DNA from: JBIKVP01 sp044356745
GTDB lineage: Bacteria; Pseudomonadota; Alphaproteobacteria; Rhizobiales; Beijerinckiaceae
Direction: 5' to 3'
Length of the DNA stretch: 13,225 nucleotides
Assembly: GCA_044356745.1 (NCBI GenBank)
Contig: JBIKVP010000054.1
Location: 1-13,225 of the forward strand
Position 1 is the stretch's first letter. Each line of letters starts with the position of its first letter. Positions 6,941-13,225 of this stretch are shown one piece after another. The notes below the pieces were generated by a model. The model worked only from the letters and a program-made list of their open reading frames with translations. It did no database searches and had not been told where the DNA came from. A program made the translations under genes and the position numbers.

Positions 6941-9420
6941 AGACGATAGTGACACGGACGGCTTTTAACTTGGCGGCTTTTAAAACAGCCAGACAGGTTC
7001 GTTCAGAACGTGGTTTTATGGCGGCATTGTGTATGATGATGCTTGCGGTTGTAATGATTGTAGCCCCTTTGTCAGATGCATTTGCTGCAACTGTCATTGT
7101 GCAAGGCAACCGCCGCGTTGAGAGTGAAGCTATTCGCTCCTATGTTACACCCAATCTCAAACAGTCTCGCGAAGATTTGCTCGCAACAGGACAGTTTTCT
7201 GATGTGCGCGTGTCACAACGCGGCAATCAGATTGTTGTCAATGTCGTTGAAAATAACAGCATCAATCGTGTATTTTTTGAAGGCAATAAAAAGGCTCAAA
7301 AAGAGCAACTCGCAGCTGAGCTTCAAACGAAAGATCGCGGTGCTTATAATCCTGCGGTTGTTGCGTCTGATGTCGAGCGTATTAAAGAAATTTACCGCCG
7401 TTCAGGTCGTGGTTCAGCGCAGGTGAGTGCGCGCACGGTCGATCTGCCCAATGGAAAAATCGACGTTGTGTTTACAATTGTTGAGGGTGACAAAACAGGC
7501 GTTAAAGAGCTTAATTTTGTTGGAAATACTGTTTATTCGTCATATCGCTTGCGTGGTTTGATGACGACAACAGAAATGAACCTGCTTAGCTGGTTTAAAA
7601 ATACAGATATATATGATCCAGATCGCATTGCAGCAGATCAAGAGCTTATCCGTCGCTACTATCTCAAAAATGGTTACGCTGATTTCCGCTTTATCAGCAC
7701 AGATGTGCAGTTTGATGCACAGCGTGGTGGGTATGTTGTCACCATGACAATGGAAGAAGGGCCGCAGTACCGTGTTGGTAGCGTTGGTGTTGATTCACGT
7801 TTGAAAGATGTTGATTCTTCTACTTTGCAACGTCAGGTCAAAACTTCTTCTGGTGATGTTTACAACGCAGAAGCGATTGAAAAGTCCCTGCAAGGGATTA
7901 CGCTTGAAGTTGCACGTCGTGGTTATGCGTTTGCGCAAGTGCGTCCTGCAGGACAACGTGATACTGCCAGCCGTACAATCTCAGTGGCCTATGTTGTTGA
8001 AGAAGGGCCACGCGTCTATGTTGAACGTGTTAATATTCGCGGCAACACTCGTACACGTGATTATGTTATTCGTCGTGAAGTTGATGTCGGCGAAGGCGAT
8101 GCTTACAACAAAGTTTTGATTGATCGTGCTGAAAAGCGTCTCAACAACCTTGGCTATTTCAAAAAAGTCCGCATCACCAACGAGCCGGGTTCTGCGCCTG
8201 ATCGCGTTGTCATCAATGTCGATGTAGAAGATCAGCCAACAGGTTCGTTCTCGATTGCTGGTGGATACTCAACCGCTGATGGATTTATCGGTGAAATTGG
8301 AATCGCTGAAAGCAATTTTCTGGGTCGTGGTCAGTATGTCCGTATCGCTGGATCAACTGGCGAGCGCGCAAAAGGTATCGACTTCTCCTTTACAGAGCCG
8401 TATTTCCTTGATCAGCGTATGGCGGCAGGTTTTGATTTGTTCTCAAAGTTTAGTGATAACACGCGTTATTCACGCTATGAGAACCGTGTAACAGGTGGTC
8501 AGTTACGTTTGTCGCTGCCGTTTTCTGAAGAGTTTACGGTCACAACACGCTACTCACTGTTCCAGCAAGACTTGAAAATCCCTAATACGATTTCAAAGCC
8601 TTACAACGACTGTTCGGTTCCGATCGCAGGATTTACGCCAACACCCGCTTATCCAGATTGTGAATTCAACGGCGAAGCGTCTGTTGCACTCAAAGAAGCA
8701 TCAGGAAAAACTCTAACATCGCTCGTCGGGTTAACTCTTAGCTACAACACACTCGACAGCAATATTAATCCTCGTAACGGGATTTACGCTGAAATTAAGC
8801 CTGAAGTTGCAGGTGTTGGTGGTGATTCACGCTTCATTCGTGTGACGGGTGATGCGCGTTATTACCATGAAATTTTTGATGATGTTGTTGGTATTGCACG
8901 CGTCCAAGGTGGTCACATCACAGGTTTTGGCGGACGTGATCTGCGTGTCGTTGATCAATTCTTCATGGGACCTGGTCTCGTGCGTGGTTTTGCACCATCT
9001 GGGTTAGGCCCACGTGATGTAAGCGGTGACTCACGCTCAAACGCCTTAGGTGGATCAACCTACTTTGGTGGATCAGTTGAAATGCAGTTCCCAATCTTTG
9101 GATTGCCACGTGAACTTGGTTTCCGAGGTGCTGTTTTTGCTGATGCAGGTTCATTGTTTGATTACAAAGGTCGATCAGTTTACGATGTGAATGGAAACGG
9201 CATTTTTGAAGGCAATGCACTAGGATGCGCGGCCAATCCGAATGTTCAGCCAGAGTGCGTGAATGTGCGTGATGAGAGCAAAGTTCGCTCATCTGCTGGT
9301 GTGAGCTTGCTTTGGCAATCACCACTTGGTCCAATTCGTTTCGATTACGCTTGGGCACTTTCCAAAGACGAGTTCGATCGGACGCAAGCTTTTCGCTTTT
9401 CAGGTGGTACAAAGTTCTAA
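6925..9420 (+). CDS. bamA: Outer-membrane beta-barrel assembly factor BamA
   Basis: The essential Omp85 protein that folds and inserts outer-membrane beta-barrels. Residues 1-54 are a signal peptide with an unusually long n-region before the hydrophobic core, cleaved near DAFA/ATVI. Five POTRA domains follow (about 55-110, 112-188, 190-278, 280-362, 364-437), then the 16-strand barrel (about 440-831). The lid-lock motif VRGF is at 686-689 (R687) and the last residue is F831, a normal barrel C-terminus. POTRA1 looks about nine residues short between RSYV and ATGQFSDV; the other POTRAs look normal. Cysteine pairs C563/C579 and C768/C778 sit in predicted surface loops. ATG 6937 (four residues later) is an equally possible start. 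There is no rseP upstream and no skp downstream, and a terminator follows, so bamA is probably expressed alone. Confidence 0.96.
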   Translation: MDLRMKTIVTRTAFNLAAFKTARQVRSERGFMAALCMMMLAVVMIVAPLSDAFAATVIVQGNRRVESEAIRSYVTPNLKQSREDLLATGQFSDVRVSQRGNQIVVNVVENNSINRVFFEGNKKAQKEQLAAELQTKDRGAYNPAVVASDVERIKEIYRRSGRGSAQVSARTVDLPNGKIDVVFTIVEGDKTGVKELNFVGNTVYSSYRLRGLMTTTEMNLLSWFKNTDIYDPDRIAADQELIRRYYLKNGYADFRFISTDVQFDAQRGGYVVTMTMEEGPQYRVGSVGVDSRLKDVDSSTLQRQVKTSSGDVYNAEAIEKSLQGITLEVARRGYAFAQVRPAGQRDTASRTISVAYVVEEGPRVYVERVNIRGNTRTRDYVIRREVDVGEGDAYNKVLIDRAEKRLNNLGYFKKVRITNEPGSAPDRVVINVDVEDQPTGSFSIAGGYSTADGFIGEIGIAESNFLGRGQYVRIAGSTGERAKGIDFSFTEPYFLDQRMAAGFDLFSKFSDNTRYSRYENRVTGGQLRLSLPFSEEFTVTTRYSLFQQDLKIPNTISKPYNDCSVPIAGFTPTPAYPDCEFNGEASVALKEASGKTLTSLVGLTLSYNTLDSNINPRNGIYAEIKPEVAGVGGDSRFIRVTGDARYYHEIFDDVVGIARVQGGHITGFGGRDLRVVDQFFMGPGLVRGFAPSGLGPRDVSGDSRSNALGGSTYFGGSVEMQFPIFGLPRELGFRGAVFADAGSLFDYKGRSVYDVNGNGIFEGNALGCAANPNVQPECVNVRDESKVRSSAGVSLLWQSPLGPIRFDYAWALSKDEFDRTQAFRFSGGTKF

Positions 9421-9449
9421 TCGACATTATCTTGATTAGCTACGTTTTG

Positions 9450-9473
9450 AAAACCCCGCTTTGCGGGGTTTTT
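9450..9473 (+). terminator. Rho-independent terminator after bamA
   Basis: AAAACCCCGC (9450-9459) and GCGGGGTTTT (9463-9472) are perfect 10-base complements around a TTT loop, with the U-run built into the 3' arm and one more T. It begins 30 bases after the bamA stop codon. It should end bamA transcription before lpxD; the A-rich 5' arm also gives a U-run on the opposite strand. Confidence 0.9.
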
Positions 9474-9504
9474 GGCGTTATATGATTTCAATTGACAAAT
9501 ACGA

Positions 9505-9533
9505 ATTATTTAAAAAATCGCTTTTGCTATGAT
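9505..9533 (+). promoter_or_regulatory. Candidate extended -10 promoter for the lpxD operon
   Basis: TGCTATGAT at 9525-9533 is an extended -10 element (TG, one base, TATGAT with 5 of 6 matches). The matching -35 (9505-9510, ATTATT) is weak, which extended -10 promoters tolerate, and the upstream DNA is AT-rich. Transcription would begin near 9540, about 95 bases before lpxD. A perfect TTGACA at 9492-9497 is too far away (30 bases) to pair with this -10. The terminator just upstream makes a promoter here necessary unless readthrough is high. Confidence 0.4.
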
Positions 9534-9624
9534 CGCGCTTACTCAAATGTGTTTATTCCATCAAATGGCGTGACAACTGAAGCGCTGGGGTTTAATCAGA
9601 GTATGAATAGATATGACGCAAAGC

Positions 9625-9630
9625 GTGGAG
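9625..9630 (+). promoter_or_regulatory. Ribosome binding site fixing the lpxD start
   Basis: GTGGAG stands 5 bases before ATG 9636. The frame can be extended upstream to a TTG at 9492, but that start has no such site, lies upstream of the candidate promoter, and adds 48 residues with no place in LpxD. The translation start is therefore taken as 9636. Confidence 0.65.
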
Positions 9631-9635
9631 CACAT

Positions 9636-10736
9636 ATGCCTGATCCTGTTTTTTTCACGCCTGAAGTCGTTATTTCACTGCATCAAATTGCTCAGTATGC
9701 GGGCGTTGATGTGCCGCAAGGATATGATCCTGCGCGGGAGATCAAGCGCGTTGCAACCCTTGATGATGCAGGTGTGCATGATCTGGCTTATATGGATAAT
9801 CCCAAATATCTGGATGATTTTAAACAATCGCGTGCAGGTGTCATCCTTGTCTCTAAACGTTTTGCCGACCAAGCGCCTTTGAACGCTTGCATTATTGTGT
9901 GCCGTGATCCCTATCAAATTTACGCAAAAGTGATTGCGCATATTTATCCAGCGGCGACACGGCCACGTTCAACGTTTGCTGAACAAGGTGTTGCGGTTGG
10001 GGGCTATGTCCATTCAACTGCACGATTGGAGGCAAATGTTACTGTTGATCCGGGGGCTGTGATTGGCCCTCATGCAGAAATTGGTTCTGGCACTGTGATC
10101 GGCGCAAATGCTGTGATTGGCCCTCAAGTACGCATTGGTCGTGATTGTTGTATTGGTCCACAAGCAACAGTGATGCATGCGCTCATTGGTAATCGTGTCA
10201 TTATTCATCCCGGTGCCCGCATAGGGCAAGATGGCTTTGGTTATGCGATGTCGCCTCAAGGACATATAAAAGTGCCGCAAATTGGCCGAGTCATTATTCA
10301 AGATCAGGTAGAAATTGGCGCGAACACCACGATTGATCGCGGAAGCGGACGTGATACCATTATTGGTGAGGGCACAAAGATTGATAATTTGGTGCAGATT
10401 GCGCATAATGTTGTGATTGGGCGTCACTGCATCATTGTCGCGCAGGTGGGGATTTCTGGCAGTACGCGTCTTGATGATTATGTCGTTCTCGCTGGACAAG
10501 CGGGACTTGCTGGCCACTTACATATTGGAATGGGTGCGCAGGTTGCTGCTGCATCAGGCGTTATGCGCGATATTCCAGCAGGCGCAAAATGGGGTGGCAC
10601 ACCAGCAAAACCCGCGCAAGAATGGCTTCGCGATGTGGCCTATCTTAATCGAATTTCGGCTCCTAAAAAGCCTGCTGCAACAAGCGATAAATCAACCCCT
10701 GAAACACCACCCAAAACTCGCGATTCTGCCGCGTAA
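9636..10736 (+). CDS. lpxD: UDP-3-O-(3-hydroxyacyl)glucosamine N-acyltransferase LpxD
   Basis: The third enzyme of lipid A synthesis: it moves a hydroxyacyl chain from acyl-ACP to the 2-amino group of UDP-3-O-acyl-glucosamine in the cytoplasm, as a trimer. Residues about 1-115 are the N-terminal uridine-binding domain (FFTPE start; AYMDNPKY motif). Residues about 120-320 form the left-handed beta-helix, with hexapeptides such as AVIGPH and TVIGAN. H257 in NLVQIAHNV corresponds to the catalytic histidine of E. coli LpxD (H239), and GQDGFGY (197-203) is the conserved loop. The end is helical, then a Pro/Lys/Thr-rich tail (342-366) that is probably disordered. At 366 aa it is slightly long because of this tail. 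It heads the lipid A operon, with fabZ 124 bases downstream. Confidence 0.96.
   Translation: MPDPVFFTPEVVISLHQIAQYAGVDVPQGYDPAREIKRVATLDDAGVHDLAYMDNPKYLDDFKQSRAGVILVSKRFADQAPLNACIIVCRDPYQIYAKVIAHIYPAATRPRSTFAEQGVAVGGYVHSTARLEANVTVDPGAVIGPHAEIGSGTVIGANAVIGPQVRIGRDCCIGPQATVMHALIGNRVIIHPGARIGQDGFGYAMSPQGHIKVPQIGRVIIQDQVEIGANTTIDRGSGRDTIIGEGTKIDNLVQIAHNVVIGRHCIIVAQVGISGSTRLDDYVVLAGQAGLAGHLHIGMGAQVAAASGVMRDIPAGAKWGGTPAKPAQEWLRDVAYLNRISAPKKPAATSDKSTPETPPKTRDSAA
10056..10126 (+). repeat. 17-base direct repeat at 54-base spacing inside lpxD
   Basis: GCTGTGATTGGCCCTCA occurs at 10056-10072 and exactly again at 10110-10126. The 54-base offset is 18 codons, one full turn of the left-handed beta-helix, so the two copies encode equivalent hexapeptides (AVIGPH and AVIGPQ). 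The sequence between them is not duplicated, so this is most likely selection on the hexapeptide rather than a fresh turn duplication. Confidence 0.7.
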
Positions 10737-10786
10737 ATATCGCACAACATTTGTGATGGAATTTTACTTGAGGCGGGCTCTAAAAC

Positions 10787-10797
10787 GTGTTCAACAC
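10787..10797. promoter_or_regulatory. Short palindrome in the lpxD-fabZ gap
   Basis: GTGTTCAACAC is a perfect 11-base palindrome (5-base arms around one C), 64 bases before fabZ. It could be half of an operator or a minor stem in the transcript. There is no second copy upstream of the other operons that I can see, so the support is weak. Confidence 0.2.
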
Positions 10798-10820
10798 ATC
10801 CCGTAATATGCGATACACAG

Positions 10821-10846
10821 AAATAACCTCCAAAAATAACCTCCAT
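10821..10846. repeat. 13-base tandem duplication carrying anti-Shine-Dalgarno cores before fabZ
   Basis: AAATAACCTCCAA (10821-10833) is followed by AAATAACCTCCAT (10834-10846), with 12 of 13 bases identical. Each copy has CCTCC, complementary to the fabZ ribosome binding site GAGGAG (10847-10852; 8 bases before ATG 10861). The nearer copy can form CTCC-ATGA-GGAG, and the farther copy offers a second pairing partner. The stems are only four bases, so any masking of the site would be mild. Confidence 0.55.
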
Positions 10847-10860
10847 GAGGAGTATGCCCC

Positions 10861-11349
10861 ATGACAGATGCCCCAACTGATCAGATGATCAAAGACTCTT
10901 TGAATACGCTCGATATTCATAAACTGATGGCTTATTTGCCACATCGTTATCCGTTTTTGCTAGTAGATCGCATTATCAATATGCAAAGCGATGATTATTG
11001 TGTGGGTATTAAAAATGTGACGGTGAATGAGCCACAATTTACGGGGCATTTTCCAGGCAATCCGATTTTCCCCGGTGTTTTGCTGATTGAAGCTATGGCA
11101 CAAACCGCTGGTGCTCTTGTCGTGCATCATCGTTTAAATGATGCCAAAGATCTCACGGTTATGTTTATGACGATCGACAACGCTAAATTTCGCAAACCGG
11201 TTGTGCCGGGGGATCAAGTACACATTCACATGCGCAAAAAGACGACAAAACGCAATATCTGGTGGTATTACGGAGAAGCAAAAGTCGATGGCGTGCTTGT
11301 AGCTCAGGCGGAAGTTTCGGCGATGATCGTCAAAGGATCCGCATCATGA
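10861..11349 (+). CDS. fabZ: 3-hydroxyacyl-[ACP] dehydratase FabZ
   Basis: A hot-dog-fold dehydratase that removes water from 3-hydroxyacyl-ACP to give trans-2-enoyl-ACP in fatty-acid elongation, cytosolic. It competes with LpxA and LpxD for hydroxyacyl-ACP, which explains its place between them. The active-site helix is clear in TGHFPGNPIFPGVLLIEAMA, with H63 and E77 as catalytic residues; YLPHRYPFLLVDR (25-37) is the conserved N-terminal strand. Length 162 aa is normal. GAGGAG at 10847-10852 sets the start; an ATG at 10854 is out of frame. Its stop overlaps the lpxA start in ATGA (11346-11349), so the two are translationally coupled. Confidence 0.96.
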   Translation: MTDAPTDQMIKDSLNTLDIHKLMAYLPHRYPFLLVDRIINMQSDDYCVGIKNVTVNEPQFTGHFPGNPIFPGVLLIEAMAQTAGALVVHHRLNDAKDLTVMFMTIDNAKFRKPVVPGDQVHIHMRKKTTKRNIWWYYGEAKVDGVLVAQAEVSAMIVKGSAS

Positions 11350-12137
11350 GCACTTTTATTCACCCAACAGCGATTGTTGAAAAGGGTGCTGAGCTTGGCG
11401 ATGGGGTGAATATTGGCCCTTTTTGTCTTGTGGGTTCTCATGTGCGTTTGGGAGATAATTGTGATCTCAAAAGTCATGTTGTGTTGGTGGGACATACAAC
11501 GATTGGCCCACGCTCAACGCTTTTTCCCCATGCGGCAATTGGTCATCAACCACAAGATTTTAAATATCACGGTGAAGATTCCACCATAACAATCGGTTCA
11601 GATTGCCTTATTCGCGAAGGGGTGACAATTCACCCAGGCACTGCGGGTGGCGGCATGGCGACAGTCATTGGTGATCGCTGCTCGTTATTTATGAATTCGC
11701 ATGTCGCGCATGATTGTCGCCTTGGCAACAACGTTTTGCTTTCAGGAAGTGTGCTATTGGCAGGGCATTGTTCAATTGGTGATTATGCCATCATTGGTGG
11801 CGGCTCTGGTATTCATCAATTTGTGCGCATTGGTGCACATGCCTTTTTGGCAGGCATGTCGGCAGTGGCAAATGATGTTATTCCCTATGGCTTCGTGATG
11901 GGTAACAAAGCATTTCTCAGCGGCCTGAATATGGTAGGCTTAAAGCGTAGAGGTTTCTCGCGTGAGGCAATTCATGATTTGCGCCGTGCTTATCGTCTGT
12001 TATTTGCCGAAGAAGGCACGCTTAAAGAGCGTATTGAAGATGTGGCGATGGAATTCTCGCACAACAGCACAGTGCAGGAGATTTTAGAGTTTATCCGTGA
12101 AAGTGCGGATCGCCCGATCTGCACACCGAATAGTTGA
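11346..12137 (+). CDS. lpxA: UDP-N-acetylglucosamine O-acyltransferase LpxA
   Basis: The first enzyme of lipid A synthesis: it transfers a 3-hydroxyacyl chain from ACP to the 3-position of UDP-GlcNAc. It is a cytosolic trimer with a left-handed beta-helix over residues about 1-190 and a helical C-terminal domain (about 191-263). H122 in SHVAHDC matches the catalytic base of E. coli LpxA (H125), with H119 and H157 also conserved; PQDFKYHGE (69-77) is the substrate loop and GLKRRGFSR (198-206) the C-terminal basic motif. G170 aligns by eye with E. coli G173, the residue tied to C14 chain choice, so a long acyl pocket is expected. V197 stands where E. coli has E200. Start ATG 11346 overlaps the fabZ stop; a GTG at 11262 in the same frame would lie inside fabZ and adds nothing LpxA-like. 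Confidence 0.97.
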   Translation: MSTFIHPTAIVEKGAELGDGVNIGPFCLVGSHVRLGDNCDLKSHVVLVGHTTIGPRSTLFPHAAIGHQPQDFKYHGEDSTITIGSDCLIREGVTIHPGTAGGGMATVIGDRCSLFMNSHVAHDCRLGNNVLLSGSVLLAGHCSIGDYAIIGGGSGIHQFVRIGAHAFLAGMSAVANDVIPYGFVMGNKAFLSGLNMVGLKRRGFSREAIHDLRRAYRLLFAEEGTLKERIEDVAMEFSHNSTVQEILEFIRESADRPICTPNS

Positions 12138-12143
12138 TCATCC

Positions 12144-12998
12144 ATGACGCAGAGCTACCCGACACGGCTCGCGATGATAGCAGGGCAGGGCGGCTTGCCA
12201 CTCAATGTTGCACAAGTAGCTCACAACCGTGGTTGTGATGTCATCGTTTATCCGATGGTCGGTATTGCACAGGAAGATGATTTTAAAGCTTATACTGTTG
12301 TGCCTTTTGTATTGGGACGCTTGGGTTTCTTACTCAAAGATATGCGACAACGGGGTGTGCGTGATGTGGTTCTGATTGGCGCACTAACGCGGCCTGATTT
12401 AAGCGCGTTAAGGCCTGATTGGGGTTTAATCCGTCATTTTTTTGAATTATTGCGCGTCTTACGCAAGGGAGATGATCACGTGCTCAAAGGCGTTGTGGGT
12501 TTTCTGGAGCGACAAGGTTTTCGTGTGTGGGGCGCATCCATGCTCGCGCCAGATTTAACCGCGCCATGTGATGTGTTGGGGCGCATTAAGCCTGACAAGG
12601 TAAGTCTTGCTGATATAGCGTATGGCGTAGATTTGCTTCAAACACTTTCTCCCTTTGATGTAGGGCAAGCGGTGATTGTCGCTGATGGCCGAGCAATCGC
12701 GGTTGAAGCTGTGGAGGGCACAAACCAGATGATTGCCCGTATTGCAGATTTGAAGAAAAGCGGTCGTTTAAAATTGCGCGATGGTTGCGGTGTCTTGATC
12801 AAAATTCCCAAAATTGGCCAAGACTTGCGCGTTGATATGCCAGCGGTGGGTGAAGAAACCATCCGCCAAATTAAAGCGGCGGGGCTTGCTGGTCTTGCGG
12901 TTCAAGCGGGCGGGGTATTGATGGCAGAACGTGATGCGATGATACGCCTTGCAGATGACGCGGGGGTGTTTATTGTGGGGGTTAATGTGAGTGAATAG
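12144..12998 (+). CDS. lpxI: UDP-2,3-diacylglucosamine pyrophosphatase LpxI
   Basis: The alphaproteobacterial replacement for LpxH: it splits UDP-2,3-diacylglucosamine to lipid X (2,3-diacylglucosamine 1-phosphate) and UMP. The N-terminal half (about 7-135) begins with LAMIAGQGGLPL, the conserved glycine loop of the family, and carries the RDVVLIGALTRPDL segment (73-86). The C-terminal domain (about 140-284) includes IVADGRAIAVEAVEGTN (178-194), GCGVLIKIPKIGQDLRVDMP (214-233) and GVLMAERD. D231 in RVDMPAVG is the likely match to the metal-binding aspartate shown to be essential in Caulobacter LpxI, though that alignment is from memory. The 284 aa length is typical. The start is 6 bases after lpxA with no clear ribosome binding site, suggesting coupling. 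lpxB, its usual partner, is not immediately downstream. Confidence 0.94.
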   Translation: MTQSYPTRLAMIAGQGGLPLNVAQVAHNRGCDVIVYPMVGIAQEDDFKAYTVVPFVLGRLGFLLKDMRQRGVRDVVLIGALTRPDLSALRPDWGLIRHFFELLRVLRKGDDHVLKGVVGFLERQGFRVWGASMLAPDLTAPCDVLGRIKPDKVSLADIAYGVDLLQTLSPFDVGQAVIVADGRAIAVEAVEGTNQMIARIADLKKSGRLKLRDGCGVLIKIPKIGQDLRVDMPAVGEETIRQIKAAGLAGLAVQAGGVLMAERDAMIRLADDAGVFIVGVNVSE

Positions 12999-13225
12999 CC
13001 CATCGTAGTTAGTCGCTCGTGAAACACAACCGTCATGGCAGGGCTTGTTTCTGCCATCCACGACTTAGCAACGATGTAAAAGAGCACAACGCTTCTAAAG
13101 ACGTGGATACCCGCAACAAGTGCACTGCTGTCCGGTTTAATTTTTACAAGTTTAGTTTCATCTGTTTTAAGTTTTTGCTTGGGCTTTGCGGTGGTTTCAG
13201 GAGGTTTTGGATTGTTTTTGTGTGT
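12902..13225 (-). CDS. Possible partial gene entering from the right edge, reading into the REP
   Basis: A minus-strand frame is open from the window edge for 107 codons to TGA 12904-12902. The upstream part is Lys/Pro/Thr-rich (PKPPETTAKPKQKLKTDE), like a flexible linker in a real protein, followed by a hydrophobic patch (SALVAGIHVFRSVVLFYIV). It then reads through the REP (KSWMAETSPAMT) and 97 bases antisense into lpxI. The overlap argues against the full tail being native; the original stop may have been lost when the REP arrived, or the frame may be chance. No family recognised, no start inside the window. Confidence 0.3.
   Translation of the reverse strand, partial: THKNNPKPPETTAKPKQKLKTDETKLVKIKPDSSALVAGIHVFRSVVLFYIVAKSWMAETSPAMTVVFHERLTTMGYSLTLTPTINTPASSARRIIASRSAINTPPA
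13031..13062. repeat. REP-like palindrome downstream of lpxI
   Basis: ATGGCAG (13035-13041) and CTGCCAT (13051-13057) form a perfect 7-base stem around a 9-base loop GGCTTGTTT, and CGT/ACG flank it (13031-13033, 13060-13062). The order GTCATGGCAGGGCTTG then TGCCATCCACG matches the extragenic palindromes I recall from many alphaproteobacterial genomes, where the minus-strand frame reads SWMA-TSPAMT as here. It could act as an RNA-stabilising or terminating hairpin for the lpx operon. Only one copy is visible in this window. Confidence 0.6.

Noticed and set aside
8963..9427. Minus-strand open frame of 154 codons over the 3' end of bamA
   Set aside because: Antisense to a clearly coding barrel region; His/Gln-rich product without any recognisable motif or ribosome binding site.
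9492..9635. N-terminal extension of LpxD from TTG 9492
   Set aside because: No ribosome binding site at the TTG, the extension covers the likely promoter, and the added 48 residues do not belong to LpxD; ATG 9636 has GTGGAG at 5 bases.
10014..10517. Minus-strand open frame of 167 codons inside lpxD
   Set aside because: It is antisense to the regular hexapeptide codons of LpxD, which suppress stops; its product is a low-complexity Asn/Thr/Arg/His-rich string with no domain.
10854..10862. ATG at 10854 as a fabZ start
   Set aside because: It is seven bases upstream of ATG 10861 and out of frame with FabZ; it lies too close to the GAGGAG site.
1..13225. CRISPR array, tRNA or rRNA gene, insertion sequence or prophage
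   Set aside because: I found no regularly spaced repeats, no cloverleaf or rRNA-like stretch, and no transposase or phage protein on either strand.

Overview
This window looks like a chromosomal segment from an alphaproteobacterium, most likely Hyphomicrobiales (Rhizobiales) or a close relative. Base composition is moderate to AT-leaning. The evidence for this placement is: LpxI (the alphaproteobacterial-type UDP-diacylglucosamine pyrophosphatase) after lpxA; a BamA resembling Hyphomicrobiales homologues as I remember them; an AMIN-Amidase_3 amidase next to a class A penicillin-binding protein; and a palindromic repeat of the alphaproteobacterial intergenic type at the right edge. Genus cannot be read from the sequence.

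Layout: (a) 1-403 is a left-edge fragment of an unidentified reading frame followed by a very AT-rich stretch. (b) 404-5976 is a plus-strand peptidoglycan/envelope block: an N-acetylmuramoyl-L-alanine amidase, an MsbA-type ABC exporter and PBP1a. (c) 6023-6523 is a minus-strand periplasmic L,D-transpeptidase with a good sigma70-like promoter. (d) 6539-6924 is the divergent regulatory region before bamA. (e) 6925-9420 is bamA, closed by a clear Rho-independent terminator. (f) 9636-12998 is the lipid A initiation operon lpxD-fabZ-lpxA-lpxI, with its own candidate promoter. (g) 12999-13225 holds a REP-type palindrome and an open minus-strand frame running off the window.

The genes work together in building and remodelling the envelope. 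LpxA, LpxD and LpxI carry out the first acylation, the second acylation and the pyrophosphate cleavage that give lipid X; FabZ supplies acyl-ACP to both LpxA/LpxD and phospholipid synthesis; the MsbA-like exporter could flip finished core-lipid A; BamA inserts outer-membrane beta-barrels. PBP1a builds peptidoglycan, the L,D-transpeptidase makes 3-3 or protein crosslinks, and the amidase cleaves peptide stems from the glycan.

No wholly new system is evident; these are essential housekeeping genes. The points worth a second look are structural: a BamA whose first POTRA domain appears about nine residues short; small tandem duplications at the translation starts of bamA and fabZ; the absence of skp, rseP, lpxB and prfB from their usual places; a terminator splitting bamA from lpxD; and a REP element read in frame by a possible gene at the right edge.
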